Positions 1 to 7,043 of a stretch of DNA of 64,000 nt are shown here, piece after piece. Origin of the DNA: Kitasatospora terrestris. Lineage in GTDB: Bacteria; Actinomycetota; Actinomycetes; Streptomycetales; Streptomycetaceae. The stretch covers positions 2,232,001-2,296,000 of the forward strand of contig NZ_BAABIS010000001.1 in assembly GCF_039542905.1 (NCBI RefSeq), in the 5' to 3' direction. Each line of letters starts with the position of its first letter. Position 1 is the stretch's first letter. Under the pieces are notes generated by a model, which saw only the letters and a program-made list of their open reading frames with translations, ran no database searches and was not told the origin of the DNA. The translations under genes and the position numbers were made by a program.

Positions 1-373
1 GGCGCAGGTTCTCCTCGACCTGCCCGCGCAGCTGCTCGGGCTTGGCCCCGTACCACTCGCCGGACGGGTCGCGGCCGGGCCCGACCTTGGTGGTGATCAC
101 CAGGTCCTCCGGGTACGGCGCCAGCGCCGAATTGATCAGCTCGTTGGCCGAGCGCAGCCGCGAGAAGTAGAACGCCGCCGTGTCGACGTGGTTGACGCCG
201 AGCTCGACGGCCCTGCGCAGCACCGCGATCGCCCGCCCCCGGTCGCTCGGCACTCCCTGGTGGAAGGCGCCGCTGCCGGTGATCCGCATCGCGCCGAAGC
301 CGACCCGGTTCACCTCCAGGTCGCCGAGCCGCCAACTCCCCGCCGCCGCGGCGGTGATCGTCCCCGTTGTCAT
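1..373 (-). CDS. Aldo/keto reductase, N-terminal part (runs off the window)
   Basis: About 124 residues are visible from an ATG at 373. The protein would be an NADPH-dependent carbonyl reductase with a TIM-barrel fold. The strand-1 hairpin is followed by the signature GVNHVDTAAFY, which holds the catalytic Asp and Tyr of the AKR family. The catalytic Lys lies in VITTKVG, and the downstream GEWYG segment is common in actinobacterial AKRs. The substrate cannot be named. The C-terminal two thirds, including the rest of the cofactor site, lie before position 1. It is tail-to-tail with nothing visible; the next gene is on the same strand 39 bases upstream. Confidence 0.9.
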   Translation of the reverse strand, partial: MTTGTITAAAAGSWRLGDLEVNRVGFGAMRITGSGAFHQGVPSDRGRAIAVLRRAVELGVNHVDTAAFYFSRLRSANELINSALAPYPEDLVITTKVGPGRDPSGEWYGAKPEQLRGQVEENLR

Positions 374-412
374 GATCGCAGTCTGTCACACCGCCCACCG
401 GCCGGGCTGCGG

Positions 413-1054
413 TCAGCCCAGGTCGAGCGACTCGCCGGCCGCGAGCCGGACGAACTCGGCGCCGGTGCCCGGGCCTTCGGGGCCGAGCTGGCGGCCGTGC
501 ACCGTCTGCCCGATCTCGCTGAGCACCGCCTCGTGCACCGAGACCGCCCGCACCGGCTTGAACTCACGGACGTAGTCGATGAGTTCGCTGACCTTGGTCC
601 AGGGCGCGCCGATCGGCAGCAGCAGCGTCTCCACGGGGTGGGGCGGCAGGGTGAGCGCGTCACCGGGGTGGAAGAGGGTGCCGTCGAGCAGGAAGCCGAT
701 GTTCTTCACCCGGGGGATGTCCGGGTGGATCACGGCATGCCACTCGCCGTGGACGGTGACCGGCAGGCCGTCGACGTCGAAGGCGTCGCCCTCGCCGACC
801 ACGGCGACCCGGGCGCCGATGCCGTCCAGCTGGGCGGCGACCGCGCGGTTGGCCCAGATCCGCAGGCCGGGGTTGGCCTCGACGGCGGCGCGCAGCTGCG
901 CCTCGGTGAAGTGGTCGAAGTGCTCGTGGGTGATCAGCACGGCGTCCGCGCCCAGGACGGCCTCGGGCTCGGTGAACGCCCCGGGGTCGATCACCACCAC
1001 GGTGTCGTCGCGCTCGATCCGTACGCAGGCATGTCCGAACTTGGTGAGTCGCAT
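413..1054 (-). CDS. Metallo-beta-lactamase-fold hydrolase
   Basis: A 213-residue single-domain MBL-fold protein, probably a cytosolic metal-dependent hydrolase of the UlaG/UPF0173-like kind. The metal motif HEHFDH is at residues 43-48, with further likely ligands at Asp132 (HPGDA) and His174 (SVHEAV). I chose the ATG at 1054 (MRLTKFGHACVRI). A further upstream in-frame start at 1081 would put the N-terminus inside the operator palindrome and adds nothing conserved. The gene is divergent from the MarR regulator at 1117, and the 62-base gap holds the shared operator, so it is probably the regulator's main target. The physiological substrate is unknown. Confidence 0.88.
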   Translation of the reverse strand: MRLTKFGHACVRIERDDTVVVIDPGAFTEPEAVLGADAVLITHEHFDHFTEAQLRAAVEANPGLRIWANRAVAAQLDGIGARVAVVGEGDAFDVDGLPVTVHGEWHAVIHPDIPRVKNIGFLLDGTLFHPGDALTLPPHPVETLLLPIGAPWTKVSELIDYVREFKPVRAVSVHEAVLSEIGQTVHGRQLGPEGPGTGAEFVRLAAGESLDLG

Positions 1055-1064
1055 GTCGAAAACA

Positions 1065-1094
1065 CTACAGCAAGACTGCACAGTTTTGCTGTAG
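1065..1094. promoter_or_regulatory. MarR-type operator palindrome
   Basis: A 14-base arm (CTACAGCAAGACTG, 1065-1078) is mirrored by CAGTTTTGCTGTAG (1081-1094) across a 2-base centre, with 13 of 14 positions complementary. It is AT-richer than its surroundings and sits in the 62-base gap between the divergent MBL and MarR genes. This is the usual place for an autoregulatory MarR operator covering both promoters. A TACACT hexamer at 1105-1110 could be the -10 for the MarR gene; no good -35 is visible at normal spacing. Confidence 0.75.
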
Positions 1095-1116
1095 ACGGGC
1101 GGGCTACACTTCCCCC

Positions 1117-1533
1117 ATGGAGAGCACCGACCCCCTGGAGACCGCCGCCGAACTGCGGCTGGCGATCGGCACCCTGGTCCGTGCCCTGCGGGTGGACGAC
1201 GTGCTGCCGCAGAACCAGGCCGCCGTCCTCGGCTGGCTGGTCCGCGAGGGGCCCCGCACCACGGCCGAACTCGCCGACCTGCAGCGGGTGCGCCACCAGT
1301 CGATGGCCCGCACGGTCGCCCTGCTCACCGACTCCGGCCTGGTCGCCCAGCAGCCGCACCCCACCGACGGCCGCAAGCTGCTGGTCACCGCGACGCAGGC
1401 CGGGACCGCCGCGCTGCGCGCGCAGCGGTCCCGCCGCGAGGGGGCCATCGCCGCCGCCATCGCCGACCGGCTCACCCCGGCCGAGCACCGCCGCCTGAGC
1501 GAGGCGATCCCACTGCTGCGCCGACTCGTCTGA
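1117..1533 (+). CDS. MarR-family transcriptional regulator
   Basis: A 138-residue winged-helix protein with the MarR layout: N-terminal dimer helix, then the HTH (TTAELADLQRV...QSMARTVALL, about residues 49-75), the wing HPTDGRKLLVTAT (about 83-95) and a C-terminal dimerisation helix ending IPLLRRLV. It probably binds the palindrome just upstream and represses itself and the divergent MBL hydrolase. The ligand is unknown. There is no strong ribosome binding site before the ATG. It is tail-to-tail with the decayed FAD-monooxygenase fragment. Confidence 0.9.
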   Translation: MESTDPLETAAELRLAIGTLVRALRVDDVLPQNQAAVLGWLVREGPRTTAELADLQRVRHQSMARTVALLTDSGLVAQQPHPTDGRKLLVTATQAGTAALRAQRSRREGAIAAAIADRLTPAEHRRLSEAIPLLRRLV

Positions 1534-1559
1534 CCGGAGGCGGGCCCGGCGCGGGCGGG

Positions 1560-1894
1560 CTACCGGGTCCGGACGAACCAGCACCCGACCGCGGCCCGGA
1601 GCTCCTCCCGCTCCGCCGCGTGCGGCCCGGCCGGGCCGCACGCCCGCGCCACGCACCCGTCCGGGCGCACCAGCAGTCCGCCCGGCCCGTCCGCGCCGCC
1701 GGCCGCCGTGACCACGTCCACCTCGGACCGCCCCTCCGCCAGGAGGCTCCCCTCCCCGGCTGCCCTCCGGTGAGGTCGAGCAGCAACGGCCGCCCGCTCC
1801 GAGCGGGTTCCGCCAGCCGCAGCCGAGTGCCGTCCACCTCGACGGACAGCTCCGGCGCGGAGCGGCCCGCCGGCGGGTGCGGCTCGGCAAGTCT
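1560..1894 (-). pseudogene. Remnant of FAD-dependent monooxygenase C-terminal (thioredoxin-like) domain, frameshifted
   Basis: Reading from 1891 downward, one frame gives PHPPAGRSAPELSVEVDG then RPLLLDLTGG. After about 1760 the homology continues in another frame as AEGRSEVDVVTA and GGLLVRPDGCVA, ending at a stop at 1560. This is the typical C-terminal module of rifampicin-monooxygenase/PgaE-like aromatic hydroxylases (LLDLT..., VDVVTA..., LLVRPDG). The N-terminal FAD and substrate domains are absent: the transglutaminase-like gene ends only one codon upstream of the fragment, in the same frame. So it is a truncated remnant carrying at least one frameshift. A sequencing error could explain the frameshift but not the missing N-terminus. 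Confidence 0.7.
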
Positions 1895-2719
1895 TCAGGC
1901 GGCGGCGCCGGCCGCCCACCGCCCGAGGACCGGCTCCGCCACCAGCCGGGCGGGCCCGCAGAGCGTCTGGCCGTGCCGCGCGAACAGCTCGTCGCGCGAG
2001 TCGAATCGGCCGAGGTCCGCCAGCACGTACGCCGACAGGTCGCAGCCCGCCCCGTCCGCCGGGCACACCGCCGGACCGTCCCAGTCGATCGGGGTCCTGG
2101 CCAGCGCCTCGAACAGCGTCTCCGACCCGCGGTTGGCGAACCCGCCACCCGCGAAGCCGCCCTCCGCCGAGCCGTCACCCGCGAAGCCGCCCTCCGCCGA
2201 GCCGCCCTCCGCGCCGCGACCCGCGGCCGCGCCGAAGAGCTCGCCGACGGAGACCCAGCCGCCGTCGATCCGGAACTCCGGCCAGGCGAGCACCACCCGG
2301 TCCGGGACGATCCGCCGCAGCCGCGGGAAGCGCGGGTACCAGAACGTCCCGTCCACCACCAGTCCGCGGACCCGGGTGGGCACGCCGCCGGCCCGGGCCA
2401 CGGCCTCCAGGGCCGCCAGCCGCTGGCTGCACGAGCCGCATCCGCGCCGCAGCACCTCGGAGACCGGGCGGAGGTCCTCCACGGAGTACACCGGCCGCAC
2501 CCGGGCCACGATCAGCCGGTGCGCCCGCCGCAGCCGCTCCACCGGCGGGCCCTCGTCCCCCACCGCCCGGACCAGCGCCCGCACCCCGGGGTGCTCGCGG
2601 TCCAGGATCGGCGTCGGCGCGGTCCCGCCCCCCACCTCGACCGCTCCCGCCTCGGCCGCCCCCGCCGGGCCGAGGTCCGTCCTCGCGCGCCACCACGGCG
2701 TCAGCACCGCACACGTCAT
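1895..2719 (-). CDS. Transglutaminase-like domain protein
   Basis: 274 residues from an ATG at 2719, preceded by GAGGGGGG. The core resembles microbial transglutaminase/cysteine-protease-like proteins: the nucleophile region RRGCGSCSQR (Cys94/Cys97) is followed by a GGVPTRVRGLVVDG strand pair and AWPEFRIDGGWVSV. In active relatives the second block reads roughly His-x-Trp-x-Glu followed by Asp. Here the His position looks like Leu/Ala, so classical catalysis is doubtful. A glycine-rich 10-residue tandem repeat (EGGFAGDGSA-like) interrupts the C-terminal third, encoded by a 30-base direct repeat at 2147-2206. No signal peptide. Function not established. Confidence 0.75.
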   Translation of the reverse strand: MTCAVLTPWWRARTDLGPAGAAEAGAVEVGGGTAPTPILDREHPGVRALVRAVGDEGPPVERLRRAHRLIVARVRPVYSVEDLRPVSEVLRRGCGSCSQRLAALEAVARAGGVPTRVRGLVVDGTFWYPRFPRLRRIVPDRVVLAWPEFRIDGGWVSVGELFGAAAGRGAEGGSAEGGFAGDGSAEGGFAGGGFANRGSETLFEALARTPIDWDGPAVCPADGAGCDLSAYVLADLGRFDSRDELFARHGQTLCGPARLVAEPVLGRWAAGAAA

Positions 2720-2731
2720 GCCCCGCACCCC

Positions 2732-2760
2732 CCTCGACCCGGGACCGCCCCGGGTCGAGG
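2732..2760 (-). terminator. Perfect 12-bp hairpin between MMPL and transglutaminase-like genes
   Basis: CCTCGACCCGGG (2732-2743) pairs perfectly with CCCGGGTCGAGG (2749-2760) around a 5-base loop. It lies downstream of the MMPL gene and 12 bases upstream of the next start on the same strand. It can act as the MMPL terminator. It also lies at the 5' end of the transcript predicted from the promoter at 2764-2792. No T-tract follows. Confidence 0.5.
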
Positions 2761-2763
2761 CCC

Positions 2764-2792
2764 ATCGTCGCAGCATTTTTGAACACGTTCAA
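2764..2792 (-). promoter_or_regulatory. Candidate promoter with 14-bp operator palindrome
   Basis: On the minus strand TTGAAC (2792-2787) and GACGAT (2769-2764) are 17 bases apart, a good HrdB-like promoter for the transglutaminase-like gene. The -35 lies inside a perfect palindrome TTGAAC-AC-GTTCAA (2779-2792), so a dimeric repressor would compete with RNA polymerase. No regulator gene is adjacent. Confidence 0.5.
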
Positions 2793-2817
2793 CTATGCCG
2801 CGCCGGCTGCGGGCCGA

Positions 2818-5025
2818 TCAGTGCGCCCCGACCCCCGCCAGCTCGCGCTCCTCCTCCGCCACCCGCGGCGCCGGCAGGGTCGCCGGGGTCAGCGGCGGCA
2901 GCGTGACGTGCTCGCTCAGGCCGATGATCCGGTGCAGGCGGCGCAGCGGCGCCGGCGCCCACCAGTTGAGCTTGCCGAACAGCGACATGGTGGCCGGCAC
3001 CAGCAGGCAGCGGACCAGGGTGGCGTCGACCGCGACGGCCACCGCCAGCGCGATGCCCATCTGCTTGACCATGAGCATCTGCCCGGCCGCGAACCCGGCG
3101 AAGACGATCACCATCAGCAGTCCGGCCGAGGTGATGATCCGGCCGCTGCGCTGCAGGCCGAGCTGCACCGCCCGGTGGCAGTCGTACCCCTGGTCGTGGA
3201 GTTCCTTGATCCGCGAGAGCAGGAAGACCTCGTAGTCCATCGACAGCCCGAAGGCGAAGGCGAACACCAGTACCGGGATGTACGTCTCCAGCCCGCCGGT
3301 CGGCGTGAAGCCGAGCAGGCCGCTGAAGTAGCCGTGCTGGAAGACCAGGGTCAGCGCGCCGAGCGACGCGCCCAGCGAGAGCACGTTCATCAGCAGCGCC
3401 TTGATCGGCATCACCACCGAGCCGGTCATCATGAACAGCAGCACCAGCGTCCCGGCCGCGACCAGGCCGAGCGCCCACGGCCCGCGGGTGGTGATCTCGT
3501 GCTGGAAGTCGACCAGCGAGGCGGCGTCCCCGGTGACGTAGGTCTTCAGGCCGCCGCGGTCGGCGCGGAGCTCCTTGACCACGGTCTTCGCCTGGTCGCC
3601 CTGCGGGTCGCCCTGCACCAGGACCTCGACGGTGGAGACTCCGGTGTCGGCGCCGACCGGCGTCACGGCCCGCACCCCGCTGACGCCGGGCAGCTTGCTG
3701 ACCACGGTGTCCGCGTAGTTCTGCGCGGCGGCCGCGTCGCCCTCGACCACCACGGTGACCGGGGCCGGCACCTGGCCGGGGAAGCGCTGCTCGACGGTCT
3801 CGGCGACCTGGCGCGAGGAGAAGCTCTTCGGCAGCACGTCGGCGCCGGAGTTCTTGAAGTTCGAGCCGAGGAACGGCGCGCCGGCGGCCAGCAGCAGCGC
3901 GATGCAGGCCAGCATCACGGGGACGGCGCGCTTCTGCACCCGCCGGACGGTCCGCGAGAAGAAGCCCTCGTCGGGCACCGGCGAGGTCGGCGCCTTGATC
4001 CGCTTGCCGACGAAGCCCAGCAGCGCGGGGACCAGGGTGAGCGCCGCCGCGACGGCGATCACCACCACGCTCACGCCCGCCGCGGCGACCGCCCGGAACA
4101 CCGGGCTGGTGAAGACGAACAGACCGCTCAGTGCGACGGCCACGGTCAGGCCGGAGAAGGCGACCGTCCGGCCGGCGGTGGCGGCGGTCCGCTCGACGGC
4201 CTGGGCGATGGTGGCGCCGTGGCCGCGCTCCTCGCGGAAGCGGTTGACGATCAGCAGCGCGTAGTCGATCGACAAGCCGAGGCCCAGCACGGTGGCGATC
4301 GGCAGGACGCTGGTGTCCATGTCCATGATCCGGCTGAAGCCGAACATGGCGAGCAGGGCGCCGCCCACCGAGGCGATCGCGCCGATGCCGGGCAGTCCGG
4401 CCGCGGCGAGGCCGCCGAAGACCAGCACCATGACGATCAGCGTCAACGGCAGGGTGACGATCTCGCCGAAACGGGTGTCGGCCTCGGTCTGCTTCTTGAC
4501 CTCGTCCTGCAGCACCAGGTCGCCGCCGACCGTGACGTGCGCGCCACCGGCGTCGATGTGCTCCAGGCGGTCGGTGACCGCGGCGAGCTGGGCGGTGGTG
4601 GAGGCGTCCGCCATCTTCACCGAGACCAGCGAGGCGTTGCCGTCGCCCGCGGTCAGCTGCCCGCCGGCGGAGTAGGTGTCGACGACCGAGGAGACGCCCG
4701 GCAGGGCGGCGATGTCGGCGGTGGCGGCCTGCACGGCCCGCTGGACGGCCGGGTCGCTCGCGGGTGCCCCGTCCACGACGGCGGTGAGGCTGCCCAGGGC
4801 CGGGTCGGCGGTCTCCACGACCGAGGTGCCGCGGGCCGATTCGGAGCCGCCGGAGCCGGTGGCGGCCACCGAGCCCTCGAAGACCCGGCCCCCGATCAGG
4901 ACGCCGGCGGCCAGGACGAGCGCCCAAAAGGCGAGGACCCAACGACGGTGGCGGAAGCACGCTCGACCGAGGGCGGCGAGCCGGCCGCTGACCTGGTGCT
5001 CAGCGGTAGTGCGGGCGTTGCGCAT
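2818..5025 (-). CDS. MMPL/RND-family exporter
   Basis: 735 residues from ATG 5025 (AAAGG nine bases upstream; an alternative TTG start at 5046 follows GAGAGGAG too closely). The membrane layout is typical of actinobacterial MMPL proteins: TM1 near the N-terminus, a ~150-residue periplasmic loop, five TM helices with the GLGLSIDYALL motif, a second loop, and five more TM helices with FGLSMDYEVFLLSRI. Both motifs keep the buried Asp of the proton relay. It is likely a proton-driven exporter of a lipid or hydrophobic compound in the cytoplasmic membrane. Two palindromes flank it (5076-5094 upstream, 2779-2792 downstream) but no TetR gene is adjacent. Substrate unknown. Confidence 0.9.
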   Translation of the reverse strand: MRNARTTAEHQVSGRLAALGRACFRHRRWVLAFWALVLAAGVLIGGRVFEGSVAATGSGGSESARGTSVVETADPALGSLTAVVDGAPASDPAVQRAVQAATADIAALPGVSSVVDTYSAGGQLTAGDGNASLVSVKMADASTTAQLAAVTDRLEHIDAGGAHVTVGGDLVLQDEVKKQTEADTRFGEIVTLPLTLIVMVLVFGGLAAAGLPGIGAIASVGGALLAMFGFSRIMDMDTSVLPIATVLGLGLSIDYALLIVNRFREERGHGATIAQAVERTAATAGRTVAFSGLTVAVALSGLFVFTSPVFRAVAAAGVSVVVIAVAAALTLVPALLGFVGKRIKAPTSPVPDEGFFSRTVRRVQKRAVPVMLACIALLLAAGAPFLGSNFKNSGADVLPKSFSSRQVAETVEQRFPGQVPAPVTVVVEGDAAAAQNYADTVVSKLPGVSGVRAVTPVGADTGVSTVEVLVQGDPQGDQAKTVVKELRADRGGLKTYVTGDAASLVDFQHEITTRGPWALGLVAAGTLVLLFMMTGSVVMPIKALLMNVLSLGASLGALTLVFQHGYFSGLLGFTPTGGLETYIPVLVFAFAFGLSMDYEVFLLSRIKELHDQGYDCHRAVQLGLQRSGRIITSAGLLMVIVFAGFAAGQMLMVKQMGIALAVAVAVDATLVRCLLVPATMSLFGKLNWWAPAPLRRLHRIIGLSEHVTLPPLTPATLPAPRVAEEERELAGVGAH

Positions 5026-5075
5026 GTACTGGAGCCTTTCGGACAACTCCTCTCAATGTAGGTGTGAATGCACGT

Positions 5076-5094
5076 TCGTCCTATAGAAGGACGA
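5076..5094. promoter_or_regulatory. 19-bp operator-like palindrome upstream of MMPL gene
   Basis: TCGTCCT-ATAGA-AGGACGA is a perfect 7-bp inverted repeat with a 5-base centre, about 50 bases upstream of the exporter start. The centre supplies a TATAGG-like -10 on the minus strand. Size and position fit a TetR-type operator, as is usual for MMPL exporters, but the regulator would have to be encoded elsewhere. Confidence 0.55.
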
Positions 5095-5144
5095 TGAGCC
5101 CCATCTCACAATTTCCTTCACATAAAGAACATGTAAGAAAAGCA

Positions 5145-5176
5145 AAACCCCCACCCGGCGAACCGGGTGGGGGTTT
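5145..5176 (-). terminator. Rho-independent terminator of rpsA
   Basis: A perfect 14-bp stem (AAACCCCCACCCGG / CCGGGTGGGGGTTT) with a 4-base loop lies 37 bases beyond the rpsA stop codon. On the minus strand it is followed by the T-rich run TTTTGCTTTTCTT, making it the most canonical intrinsic terminator in the window. Confidence 0.9.
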
Positions 5177-5212
5177 CTCAGCTATTCAGCCGCGAGGCTG
5201 TTCAGCGGGCGA

Positions 5213-6703
5213 TCAGCTCTGGCCGCCGGCCAGCTTCTCGCGCAGGGCGGCGAGCGCCTCGTCCGAAGCGAGAGCGCCGGAGCCCTCGTCGCTCGAGGAG
5301 GAGTACGAACCGCCACCGGAGACCGGGGCCTCCTCGCCGGCCTCGGCGGCAGCGGCGGCGTCGGCCTCACGGCTCTTGATGACCTGGGCCTGGTGCTGCT
5401 CGAAGCGGGCCTGCGCCTCGGCGTACTGGCGCTCCCACTCCTCACGCTGCTTCTCGTAGCCGGGCAGCCAGTCGTTCGCCTCGGGGTCGAAGCCCTCCGG
5501 GTAGATGTAGTTGCCCTGGTCGTCGTACGAGGCGGCCATGCCGTACAGGGTCGGGTCGAACTCGACCGACGCCGGGTCGGCACCGAGGGACTCGTTGGCC
5601 TGCTTCAGCGAGAGGCTGATGCGACGACGCTCGAGGTCGATGTCGATGACCTTGACGAAGATCTCGTCGCCGACCTGGACGACCTGCTCCGGGATCTCGA
5701 CGTGGCGCTCGGCCAGCTCGGAGATGTGGACCAGGCCCTCGATGCCCTCGTCCACGCGGACGAACGCACCGAACGGAACCAGCTTGGTGACCTTGCCGGG
5801 GACGACCTGGCCGATCTGGTGGGTCCGGGCGAACTGCTGCCACGGGTCCTCCTGGGTCGCCTTCAGCGACAGGGAGACGCGCTCGCGGTCCATGTCCACG
5901 TCGAGAACCTCGACGGTGACCTCCTGGCCGACCTCGACGACCTCGGACGGGTGGTCGATGTGCTTCCAGGACAGCTCGGAGACGTGCACCAGACCGTCGA
6001 CGCCACCCAGGTCCACGAAGGCACCGAAGTTGACGATCGAGGAGACGACGCCGGAGCGCACCTGGCCCTTCTGGAGGGTGGTGAGGAAGGTCTGGCGGAC
6101 CTCGCTCTGGGTCTGCTCGAGCCAGGCACGGCGGGACAGGACCACGTTGTTGCGGTTCTTGTCCAGCTCGATGATCTTGGCCTCGAGCTCCTTGCCGACG
6201 TACGGCTGGAGGTCGCGGACACGGCGCATCTCGACCAGCGAGGCCGGGAGGAAGCCGCGGAGGCCGATGTCGAGGATGAGACCACCCTTGACGACCTCGA
6301 TGACGGTACCGGTGACGATGCCGTCCTCTTCCTTGATCTTCTCGATCGTGCCCCAGGCACGCTCGTACTGAGCGCGCTTCTTGGACAGGATCAGGCGACC
6401 CTCCTTGTCCTCCTTCTGGAGGACCAGGGCCTCGATGTTGTCACCAACGGAGACAACCTCGTGGGGGTCGACGTCGTGCTTGATCGAGAGCTCGCGAGAC
6501 GGGATGACACCCTCGGTCTTGTAACCGATGTCGAGGAGCACCTCGTCACGGTCGACCTTCACGATGACGCCCTCAACGATGTCGCCATCGTTGAAGTACT
6601 TGATGGTCTCGTCAATGGCGGCGAGGAAGGCCTCGGCGTCGCCGATGTCGTTGACCGCAACCTGCGGGGTGGTGCTGACAGAGGTGTCGGTGGGGCTCGT
6701 CAT
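5213..6703 (-). CDS. rpsA: 30S ribosomal protein S1
   Basis: 496 residues from the ATG at 6703. It has the four S1 RNA-binding domains of actinobacterial S1, at roughly residues 38-107, 125-190, 208-278 and 295-364. Each has the pattern G-x-V-x-x-(I/V)-x-x-(F/Y)-G-(A/I)-(F/L)-(V/L), for example VNFGAFVDLGGVDGLVH and VPFGAFVRVDEGIEGLVH. A ~130-residue tail follows: a Glu/Gln-rich coiled segment and a Ser/Gly-rich end. The shorter form with four to five S1 units differs from the six of E. coli. It binds mRNA during initiation. Transcription probably starts at the promoter at 6915-6943, giving a ~205-base structured leader. Confidence 0.98.
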   Translation of the reverse strand: MTSPTDTSVSTTPQVAVNDIGDAEAFLAAIDETIKYFNDGDIVEGVIVKVDRDEVLLDIGYKTEGVIPSRELSIKHDVDPHEVVSVGDNIEALVLQKEDKEGRLILSKKRAQYERAWGTIEKIKEEDGIVTGTVIEVVKGGLILDIGLRGFLPASLVEMRRVRDLQPYVGKELEAKIIELDKNRNNVVLSRRAWLEQTQSEVRQTFLTTLQKGQVRSGVVSSIVNFGAFVDLGGVDGLVHVSELSWKHIDHPSEVVEVGQEVTVEVLDVDMDRERVSLSLKATQEDPWQQFARTHQIGQVVPGKVTKLVPFGAFVRVDEGIEGLVHISELAERHVEIPEQVVQVGDEIFVKVIDIDLERRRISLSLKQANESLGADPASVEFDPTLYGMAASYDDQGNYIYPEGFDPEANDWLPGYEKQREEWERQYAEAQARFEQHQAQVIKSREADAAAAAEAGEEAPVSGGGSYSSSSDEGSGALASDEALAALREKLAGGQS

Positions 6704-6800
6704 TAGGAAAAGGGCTCCGGTACGGACATGAAGTCGTAGGTAATGCCACGCGGAGGGCCCGTATCGCTCCCACCGAAAGCCGGACAGCCCAGAACACGGC

Positions 6801-6832
6801 ACACCGAAAGTCCCGGAATCCGGGTTCGGTGT
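6801..6832 (-). promoter_or_regulatory. Leader hairpin in the rpsA 5' UTR
   Basis: ACACCGAA (6801-6808) pairs with TTCGGTGT (6825-6832), and inside it a 5-bp CCGGG/CCCGG stem closes a 3-base loop with a 3-base bulge. It lies about midway in the untranslated leader of rpsA. S1 synthesis is autogenously controlled through leader structure in E. coli; whether this element serves that role here is inference. Confidence 0.45.
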
Positions 6833-6914
6833 CCGTCTAACGACCGTGGGGTCTTCGACAGATGCGAGCGCGACCTGCTCCGTCCGAGGCGCGCAGGCCC
6901 GCAGCGCAACTTGT

Positions 6915-6943
6915 AGCATACGGGGACACCCGGGCACGGTCAA
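6915..6943 (-). promoter_or_regulatory. Strong vegetative promoter for rpsA
   Basis: On the minus strand TTGACC (6943-6938) and TATGCT (6920-6915) are separated by exactly 17 bases, close to the HrdB consensus. Predicted transcription starts near 6908, leaving a leader of about 205 bases before the rpsA ATG. A 68-codon open frame in the leader starts with TTG at the predicted start site and overlaps the rpsA start (TAATG), but has no ribosome binding site. Confidence 0.8.
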
Positions 6944-7043
6944 CGCCGAAGCGGCGAGACGGTAGAGGCCGGGACAGATCAGGCCATATCCTCCGAATGC
7001 GCCAGTGGCGCTTCCGCACTCCATAGCCTACGCGACAGGTTCT

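Noticed and set aside
6703-6909. 68-codon open frame in the rpsA leader overlapping the rpsA start
   Set aside because: It begins with TTG at the predicted transcription start, has no ribosome binding site, and its codon third positions lack the usual G/C bias.
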